Positions 56,210 to 64,000 of a stretch of DNA of 64,000 nt are shown in pieces. A program made the position numbers and the translations under genes. The DNA lies in assembly GCA_039602395.1 (NCBI GenBank), contig JBCNJP010000006.1, forward strand, positions 44,479,279 to 44,543,278, read 5' to 3'. Position 1 is the stretch's first letter; each line of letters starts with the position of its first letter. This DNA comes from Deinandra increscens subsp. villosa. Its lineage: Eukaryota; Streptophyta; Magnoliopsida; Asterales; Asteraceae. The notes beneath the pieces were generated by a model. The model searched no databases and was not told where the DNA came from. It saw only the letters and a program-made list of their open reading frames with translations.

Positions 56210-56262
56210 CTAGCCGTGTGCCCGCGCGTTGCGGCGGCGACAGTGTATAGCGTGTTATTCGT
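55849..56262. repeat. Junction duplication, copy 2
   Basis: Second copy of 52379-52790. The left edge shows a small local repeat of AGATGATGATGAATAGAACC. Confidence 0.9.
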
Positions 56263-57924
56263 TTTTTGTTCGCTAGTTATGGCAGCACGACAATTTACAT
56301 CGAGGTATTCGTTTTTTTAGAACTCAAACAAATAACAACAAACACTCGAATTGAAATATTTAAATGGACGGTCTTGGTTACCCGCACTGTCAGCGTATCG
56401 CAAGTGACATGTGTAACATGTTTGCCAGATGTAACCCCGAATAATCGAGCATTAATGTTTACTAATAAAAAAAATTAGAAGTCACATCTCATTCAAGGAG
56501 ATCAAAACCGGTGAAAACCCAGTCATGTCACTAAAACCAAACCACAACCATTTTTTTACAACAAAAGGAGCCGTTCAAACCTCTAATTACAATTCTTACT
56601 CGTGCTTAGAAAAGTGCAATAAATCTTATCAATCATAACTAATATACTCTATCTTATATATATTAGCAAACAAAATATTGGTAAAGATGTCATGGTTCCT
56701 TTATGCGCTATACACGCAAGCAAACAAATTTTACATCCTGGTAAAAATAAAAAACTTTGTTTAACAAGTAAACTGTATCCGTAATAACAAATTGAATATT
56801 TTATATTCATCCACATTATACATACAGATAATTGTAAATCTTTCTTTCAAATACCCGTTGTTATACCATAAGACACCAATGCATCAGAAACGGTAGTGTA
56901 TAAGCTCCATGAGCTTGACCCATAACTGATCCAATCGTTGCTTTTATCCATCCACTTAACATAGTTTTATAAATCAGGGCAATATCTTTATCGCTCACGT
57001 ACCATAAATTGAGAACCTGAGCATGATCCGCATATATATCTGTGTCAAAGACATCAATCTAACCCGATCACACTTAAAATTATGTGGCCTGAAATACAAC
57101 CGGTTTAACGCATTTATCTATCAAACAAGTCAAACCAGTTGACCATGGGTTACATGTTCTAAAGCCATATATCCTCTACACTAATAAAAAAGAATTGAGT
57201 GATACATAAAAATACTTTTAAAAACTTGAATATTTTTGAGTAAATATGGAAACCGGTGAGATAGTGAATAGGATTTTCTTTTTGACCAAATAAAAGTCAA
57301 ACACCAAAAGTACTTAGAACTAACAATACTAATTTAACTACAAAAAAGCAGAGAACTAACACAAATCATTTGCAAAGAGTTCAAGAAAACTGATATATCA
57401 GCAAGGAAGAATATATATGCTCCAAAAGATCCAGGGCATGGAATACAAACAAAGAACACAAGGAATAGTAAAAATGTAAAATCGGTGCAAGTTCTCTGTA
57501 TGTTCTTTATAAGTTCAGCCATCATGAAAAATGCAACGGTCACTTGCAACCGAAATGTCCTGAAAAAATACAAGCAGATGGCAAGTAACAAAAATATATG
57601 AAAGAAAAATAGTCTATTCAACAAGGTTATAAAACCGTATATGAAGTCTAATACTTTACCTTCCTGTGGACTGAAGCAGCTTGTAAATGAGCTACCAACC
57701 CAAGCAGCCTGTAAAATCATATACCATGTCTAATCTTTATTTCATCAACAGAGCTGACTTGCAAGTTGAGGGCAGATTTTGTTCATTAAAAGTGTTACCA
57801 ATTTAGAACTTGAGCATAGCATTTATTATTCAAGTCGGAATCGTTATAAATCCTTTGAACAGTTCAGAGTGAAGACTAATCATCTTGTGCCAAGCAACAA
57901 TCGGTTTAGAAGGTGAAATATCAT

Positions 57925-58167
57925 AAAAAAATGAGAAACTTTAAACGAATCAAGCTTCCCACCATTTGATCTCCATTTAATCACATCAGCCTTATTTACA
58001 ATCAAAACAGGAGGATCAATACATAACAGACCTGGAAATAGACCTCTCCATTCATCAGGCCAAGCCCAGCAACCATCCTTAACAACATCAGCCACCACAG
58101 AATTGCACTCAAACCGGGCATCATAGCAATCTCTATTTGTAATAAAGTCTCCCAACGGGCTAAGCAC
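57925..58167 (-). pseudogene. LINE fragment (RT zinc-binding region)
   Basis: LSPLGDFITNRDCYDARFEC, then VVKDGCWAWPDEWRGLFPGL and VNKADVIKWRSNGGKLDSFK, then SHF. The order PLxxFIxxRDIxxAxF…V…G.W.WP.EW…P.L…DxxxWxSxxGKLxxFSV is the segment before the reverse-transcriptase zinc-binding domain of plant LINEs. A stop lies two codons upstream and the frame leaves the family after SHF, so it is only a fragment. Confidence 0.75.
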
Positions 58168-58169
58168 AT

Positions 58170-61100
58170 GCTAGTGCTCCCTTATAATATCCCTACAGAA
58201 ATCATTGGTTTTGACCCATTACCAACCTACAAAAAACGCAAAGAGAAATATCAAGTGTAGTGTTGCAACCATTTTTATGCAATAACAAACAACTCTTACC
58301 CAAGAAACCTGTTAAGTTGGAAATGGTTAATGGGTCATGGCTTGAATTAGTTGGCTCTGGGTTGTTTAGATGCGGGCAAACGTTTTGGTCAGCAAAATTG
58401 GCAAAGCTACGGGCATATCTAGTAACCTCAGATCAATTAAAACCATGGTGGAGACCTGATAGTCTTCATTAAGCATCTGAAGGTTATACTGCTTTCTCTG
58501 CCCTCAACTCCTGAAAATGGAGGAAATTAGTAGACATGTTCAGCGACATATTAAATTATTAATGCAGAAAAATAATAAACAATTTAATATAGAAACCAAA
58601 ATTAAAAAAAAAATCTACACTTTGAATAACTAAAATCACCAACAGAAGGGGAAATCAATCCATTTATATACATATTGTTTTACTGTTATACTTTATTATA
58701 AAATTAATGGGTTGATTATAAAATTTTAAAAAATTAATGGGTCAAACTGACCTTTATAGGCACATACCTCTAAACCAGTAGCATAAATATGTTGCATTCA
58801 ACCTACAAAGGAAATAAATATTTGGATCAAATTGGAGATTTAAACCGATAGTTACACAAATTTACATAAGGGTTGTTATACAAAATTAGAACAAAAAATA
58901 CCAAATTAGAACTTTCAATTAAGATTGTAGATGCATGCCTCTAAACAAATAATCAAAATGAATATATATTTTAACTGTGGATGATAATTATGAAAGTAAC
59001 CAACTTGATGAACGTGTTCAATTGAAGTAGAGCCAATAGGATCCCAATCAAATCATTCAAACACGATGGTAGTTATTTCTCAATAGGAACCCAATCAAAT
59101 CATTCAAACACGTCATCAACAGGTTTACCCAACTCATTTTCATGAATAAGGTGCACCCTATTGAGTAATAACTACCATTCAACATTATTTTTCAAAAACT
59201 CAGTTTAGGTTCCTAAAAAATACGCACAATAGCTAATAGAGATCAATCCACACAACAAAAAAAAACTAACTAACCGCTGTAGATTGTGAATGAGTAAGGA
59301 CACACACTTTCAACCTAAGAAAACAAAAGAAGCTAACCATCAAGGCTGCAAAATAGAATCCAGAATTAGCAAAAATAAGAAGGGAATATTTCTGTAACAG
59401 TGTGTCATCTCTTATCAGATCGCTGACAAATTAGACCCTGCAAAACCTATGGCTTTCATATACAAATTAATTATAGAGATAAAGGCTAACAAAAAAACAA
59501 TAGGCCAAAATCTTGACCCCAACAATTAGCCAAACCAGGTGCCTTATTTTGGCAAAACAAAGACCAAGTTTCATAACCCTGGACTCTTTCTATAAACAAA
59601 TCAGGTTCCCAATGACTTTAAGCTTGCCTTGACATGTTTTTATAATCTTATCATTACCAAAAGTACATGTTTTGACCCGTTAACTACCAGCCAAATTGTA
59701 GGATTTAATCAAGACACTTACCTACCAGAAAGAAGTAACATGTTTGTAATCACCATTGCCACAAAGATTAGCTATGGCTCCAGTCACGATTCTGAGAGTT
59801 TAAGGATCAACAAATTTCTGTGTTGTCAATGCTAGCACACACTAACACCGCCTTTAGACATAATCTCCTGATTGCTTTCTGCAAATATTAAAATTAAAAA
59901 CAGTCATGCCATCAAACTTGTAAAAAACTTATACCCCATTATCGGTCTACCAATGAGTTGCATGTGATTTTTTTTGTAATACCATCAATACATAAGAAAT
60001 TGCAGGAAGCGCACCCCGTTACTTTCTTTTAGACATACTCAACAATCTTCCTTGAATCCTTGATACACCACTCATAAACTTGATTCATCATTACTAAGAA
60101 ATTGCAGGAAGCCCACCCCTGACAAAGATGTTGGTAATCCTGAAGATGTTACTGCATATGAGATTCAATCGTCTCAAGAAAGAATCAACCAACATAATAT
60201 ACTTGGAAATATTAAAGTTCAACAAAAAATAAAGAACTTATATACCATGACCAACAATTTCCAATTGAAAAAGTCATGCCACTCCATATAAAGCTGAATC
60301 ATTCCTTCTATTTCATCCAACAAATAACCAATTCCTTTTTTATAAATCATATCAACAACTCAAAACGTATTATAGCACCTGAACCAGTCCTTCTATTTCA
60401 TCCAACCTGAAAACCCGAAACAAAGAAATCATGAGATGTCAATAACTGTACTTGGCATAAACTCTTGGAAAAAACAAAGAATAAATTGAGGAAAATATGT
60501 ATACCAAAGTTAAAAACATTTTCCTTTAGTGTGTTCGTCGTAATGGTTAAAACGAAAATTTGTTACCTACCAACAGTAGTTTGTCCGTCGTAAAGGTTGA
60601 ACCCGGGGAAATATTGTTCTTGAAAGTCTTTTACTTTGATTCATGTTATCAAATGAAACAAATTAAAATAAAACACAACACAAATATAATATATTATGCA
60701 AAGTACATTTAGTCAACAAGCTCAGCAAACATAGGAGCGAATCTCACTTGAAGCTTTTACTTATCAACATCATGAACTACCTGCATCAACAAACAAATGT
60801 TGAGGTACTGATCTGTAACAACAGAGGGTGGTCACATGCTATAAGAAATTTGCCTTATAAGAAATTCTCTTGAACTTTACGTGAAATCTCTTGAGTAGGA
60901 TCTTTACTTCTGGACTTTGACAAAAACCTTTAAAAAATAACAAAATCAGATAAATAAGTTGCAATAAAGCATATAATGCACCAAGAACATCAATAATAAT
61001 TAACAATGCTCTTTAACCAGGCTAATTCACACAACCACTAAACCTACTCAGGAACACCTTTAGTACACTCACACAACCACTATATGCATTCATAGCCTTC

Positions 61101-61974
61101 TTTTACATGAACAAAAAGGCAGGGTTACCAATTCCTTACTTGGGGTTTGGCTAGTCAGCAAGAGGCTTATAATGAGAGGCAGCAGATTGTGAACCCTAAA
61201 GCATAATCATAATATACATTCAGACAATCAAGAAAATCTGTTTGTCTATCAATAATCAGTCCCAAATGCAAATCATATTACCCCCTTATGATCATAACTA
61301 ACGTGTGATTATATGACAAATAGAGTAAGTTCAAAAGATTTCCAAATTACATAAATCTCCAAACAAAAAGAGTACACATCTAAACCCAAATTCGAAGAAA
61401 AATAGAAAATAGGTTTGAGAAATCTAACCTGCAAATAACATCGATAATCCTTTGCTGCTAACCACTAATCGACGTCGATTAAACGGCGTTTGGCCGTAAA
61501 AGGTGGAGGCGGTGGACAACCGCGTGCTTCTGATGCGCGAGAAGGGAGAGATGAATAATGATTCTGGTGTCTGGATAGATGAGGAGCTTATGTAATGTAT
61601 TCAAATTTCAAAAACCCCATTGGAATGTGGTAATCGAGAGGACTAATACGGCTGAAGAAGATGAAGATGCCCAATCGAGGAGAGATACCGCTGGAGATTG
61701 CGGCTATCGAGAGGAGTAGTAAATGTAGCTTAGCGTGTGCAGGGAGGAGAAGCGTGGTTCACGGTTCACGAAGGTGGCTTCTGGTTGTTCACGTGGTTAA
61801 TTCCAATTTTAACCTCACTTTTTTTTGAATGGGGGGTTATTTGGGTATGAATGGTACTTTAATTTTGATGCTTAAAACACTTGTACTCATTGCATTAATC
61901 TTTGTACGCGTCTTAAGGATTCAGCATTTTTCATGACGAAAATACCCTCGAGACCAATATGTATTATATATAGT
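58170..61974. other. Helitron C interior, no gene assigned
   Basis: AT-rich and intron-like. Minor repeats: CCAATCAAATCATTCAAACACG twice (59043, 59090), and GAAATTGCAGGAAGC(G/C)CACCCC twice (59997, 60100). A patch at 61465-61560 has higher GC and could be a captured 5' UTR on the minus strand. No protein match is recognised. Confidence 0.35.
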
Positions 61975-61987
61975 AATAGATATATAG

Positions 61988-62461
61988 ATATAGGTAAAAG
62001 ATCCGTATAGACCCCTTATTTTTTGTAGACCCCGTAGACCCCTTATAAAACTCAATAAAACTCATTAAAACTCACTAAAAATAAAACTCAGTTTTGTTGA
62101 TTTAGTTTTTTTATTTGCGATAAGCTTTTAAGAACAAAAAAAGACAATTAAAAAAAAAGAAAAACGAAAAACATTAAAAATTGAACATTTTAAGACAATG
62201 AGTTTTAAAACTCAATGAGTTTAAAACTCAATAAACTCAATAAAACTCAATGTTGCGTTTAAAACTCATTATTTTAAAACTCATTGTCTTAAAATGTTCG
62301 ATTTTTAATGTTTTTTGTTTTTTTTTAATTTATTTATTTATTTTTTTGGTTCTTAAAAGCTTATCGTAATAAAAAAAACCAAATTTACAACACTGAGTTT
62401 TATTTTTATTGAGTTTTATAGGGGTCTACGGGGTCTACAAAATTTAAGGGGTCTACACGGA

Positions 62462-62470
<9 letters not shown>
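61988..62470. mobile_element. Foldback MITE, ~480 bp
   Basis: The two halves are near-complete inverted copies. Outer arms GTAGACCCCGTAGACCCCTT…AAAACTCAATAAAA; middle GATAAGCTTTTAAGAAC; inner CATTAAAAATTGAACATTTT…AAGACAATGAGTTTTA against its complement at 62273-62310. The apex is around 62215-62265. The ends are TATAGG/CCTATA. It sits between Helitrons C and D. No coding sequence. Confidence 0.85.

Positions 62471-62500
<30 letters not shown>
62471..62500. repeat. TA-rich microsatellite
   Basis: (AT)n run immediately left of the Helitron D terminus. Confidence 0.8.
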
Positions 62501-63459
62501 CTAGTAGGGTACCCGCGCGTTGCAGCGGGCGACAGTTTATAGTGCGTTATTTTTCTTTTGTTCGCACATTCGGCGGCGACAACAATTTACAACAGATATT
62601 CGTTTCTGTTAGCGGAATGCATATACATTGGAGCGCGAAGCGATGCCGACAATCAACCAACACGACACCTGATTTTTGTTAGTTTATCAGTCTTCATGTA
62701 GCATATTGTATTACAAATCTACCGTATTACACGGAAGAGATCTAACATTGTTACCAATTTCTTCATGTGGTATATTGTATTACAAATACAAATCTACCGT
62801 ATTACAATCGTGTTATATTTAGTTTAATTAAATATTTCAATATTTAGTTGCTAATCGGCATCTACCAATTCTTCTACAAGATTTACTATTTATGGCCTTT
62901 AATCTATATTGTTGATACATGATAAAAACATGTAGTTGCTAATCAACAAAGTCTTCAAGCCGAAAATCATGATTTGAGAAAATTTTATTTTATGTTTAAC
63001 AACTCTACAAAACATTTGACATATTAGACATATATGGAAGGACATTGTTGGTATTTGGTTGACGATACAAAACATTTTACATATTAGATATATATGGATA
63101 TGGATGGATATTGTTTGTATTTGGTTGACGAAAAAACACAAATGGAAAAATTATGTGTAGATCATATCATAAAATTAAATTTTTGTGAAAAAACACAAAT
63201 TATGCATATGAGTATATAATATATTTGGACAAAGTTTGAGTACATCATAAGAACTTTATGGTAAATTTGTGATTCCCCATGATTTCAAAACAAGGTTCCA
63301 CCACCTAAAATTTCATTGCATATAGTAACCACAAGCAAAAGCTTGATATCCAAAGAGCATAACTATATTGTTTGATAACTCATAACAAAAATGCTGTAAT
63401 GAAAGCTGCTGAGAGAAATAAATAAGATCTAAAGTTAGCCATATCAGAGTGTAATATCG

Positions 63460-63573
63460 ATTCTGAGCTGTCTGAAAATCAGGAGGCTTCTTCGTCTCAT
63501 TAACCCATCCAGGAGCAAACATGGCTGCTGACACATCATCCTTTAGTACATTAAGTGCCACATTTGTCTACTA
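63460..63573 (-). pseudogene. Captured endo-beta-N-acetylglucosaminidase exon (downstream)
   Basis: TNVALNVLKDDVSAAMFAPG, then WVNETKKPPDFQTAQNR. Plant cytosolic ENGase (glycoside hydrolase family 85) has TN(V/A)A(L)DVIKxDDVSAA(I/L)FAPGWVYETxQPPDFQTAQN at this place. The conserved Tyr of GWVYET is Asn here. An AG acceptor-like site (…CATAGTAG) precedes it. After QNR the frame runs into non-homologous sequence. Together with 63773-63850 it shows two consecutive exons, i.e. capture of genomic DNA including the intron. Confidence 0.75.
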
Positions 63574-63772
63574 TGCAAAAGATAATTGTAGTTGCATCAT
63601 GCTTCAAAAGCTACATTTTCTTAGTCTTGTAACAAGATTTATATCAACAAATGAAATGAGTAGATGATGGATATTCAATAGTTGAAAGCTGATACAGACT
63701 ACAGTCGTTGATAAACATAAAAAGAAAAAGAAAAAGAATGTATTTAACAACTCAAATAAATTAGCCACATAC

Positions 63773-63850
63773 TATCCATTGTCCATCACCGTAGGTGCCT
63801 CTACCAAAAACATCAATTCTCATGTATAGTTCAGAAATATGCCAGCAACA
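63773..63850 (-). pseudogene. Captured ENGase exon (upstream)
   Basis: Minus strand: LYMRIDVFGRGTYGDGQW followed by an interruption. The family shows MRIDVFGRxTxGGGQW immediately before the TNVAL exon at 63460-63573. The intervening 200 bp would be the original intron. Confidence 0.65.
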
Positions 63851-64000
63851 GGAACCGGGAGTCTTGGGTAATCTTCCTATATTGTAAACATTAATTTTCA
63901 TAAGAATGGAAAAGAAATTTAAATCAAATAATAAAAAATGATATTAGTTGTAGAATACCCGCCATGAATAGTTCAGAAATATGTCATCAAAATAAAATAA

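Larger units (their letters stand above)
56210..61983 (-). mobile_element. Helitron C, minus orientation
   Basis: The 3' terminus CTAG is at 56210-56213, with the hairpin at 56221-56237. The right (5') end near 61975-61983 reads, on the minus strand, TCTATATATCTATTACTATATATAATAC, then TTGGTCTCGAGGGTATTTTC. This is similar to the 5' ends of A and B (TACTATATAATGCATATTGG, GACGCGTAC shared). It holds intron-like sequence, a LINE fragment and a gene-leader-like GC-rich patch near 61470-61560. No Rep/helicase. Confidence 0.6.
62501..64000 (-). mobile_element. Helitron D 3' part, continues beyond the window
   Basis: The 3' terminus CTAG is at 62501-62504 on plus (palindromic), next to T. The hairpin CCCGC…GCGGG is at 62512-62529 with a perfect 5-bp stem. 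The subterminal GACAGTTTATAGTGCGTTATT and ACAATTTACA…TTCGTTTCTGTTAGCGGAATGC words match Helitron A. It carries captured ENGase exons. The 5' end is outside the window. Confidence 0.65.

Noticed and set aside
57334..57720. 128-aa hydrophobic minus ORF resembling a membrane protein
   Set aside because: Composition is that of AT-rich intron sequence (Phe/Leu runs). Possible exon pieces inside do not match a family I know.

Overview
This is plant nuclear DNA, AT-rich and intron-like, and almost entirely made of nested transposable elements. The element families (a SIRE/Oryco-like copia gag with zinc knuckle, Tat-clade gypsy, a chromovirus-type gypsy with a 3 kb LTR, Helitrons with a CCCGCGCGTTGCGG-type terminal hairpin, and a gag-like protein family common in composites) suggest a eudicot, most likely an Asteraceae species. 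That assignment is by recognition only. I see no intact single-copy host gene, no rRNA or tRNA gene and no CRISPR array.

Layout. 1-754: open 5'-truncated gag-like ORF on the minus strand, with a leader full of GTTTACGATC words, then a 500-N assembly gap (1650-2149). 2150-5381: last codons of a gypsy pol, polypurine tract and a 3.0 kb 3' LTR. 5382-10860: relics, including a 151-bp tandem array, a 735-bp long-TIR element with a 9-bp target duplication, and minus-strand exon-like pieces. 11100-20045: a degenerate minisatellite whose unit reverses orientation half way. It was split by a minus-strand LTR element (11939-19805), which was itself split by a solo gypsy LTR (13270-16225) of the same family as the 3' LTR at 2371. 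20293-24204: a plus-strand decayed copy of the same gag-like family. 25007-25297: a PB1-like ORF. 25540-26678: CACTA-type subterminal repeats ending in a CACTACGTC terminus. 26679-29246: mostly featureless, with one conserved-looking broken exon.

29247-33010 is a complete non-autonomous LTR element (perfect AATTC duplication, iMet primer site, no protein). It sits in the 5' LTR of a Tat-type gypsy element (33011-42006) whose gag, protease, RT, RNase H and integrase are all present but broken. The RT is interrupted by a 1168-bp Mutator-like element with perfect 9-bp duplications, and an antisense ORF follows integrase, as in other Tat elements. From 42060 to the right edge, four Helitron 3' termini (42060, 52737, 56210, 62501) lie in the same orientation. 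The first three Helitrons abut head to tail. They carry captured pieces of host genes (eIF1/SUI1, endo-beta-N-acetylglucosaminidase) and a LINE fragment. The first also holds a complete copia-type element (45000-50418, perfect AGAAC duplication) with a gag but no pol.

The most unusual signals are: three consecutive RNA-type hairpins at 49130-49369 whose closing stems differ but stay complementary while the loops are conserved; the same copia element having two LTRs that barely resemble each other despite a perfect target duplication; the Helitron concatemer with a near-identical ~400-bp duplication at its junctions; a compensatory base change in an LTR palindrome shared by the two gypsy LTRs; and family-specific short-word arrays in the 5' leaders of three different elements.
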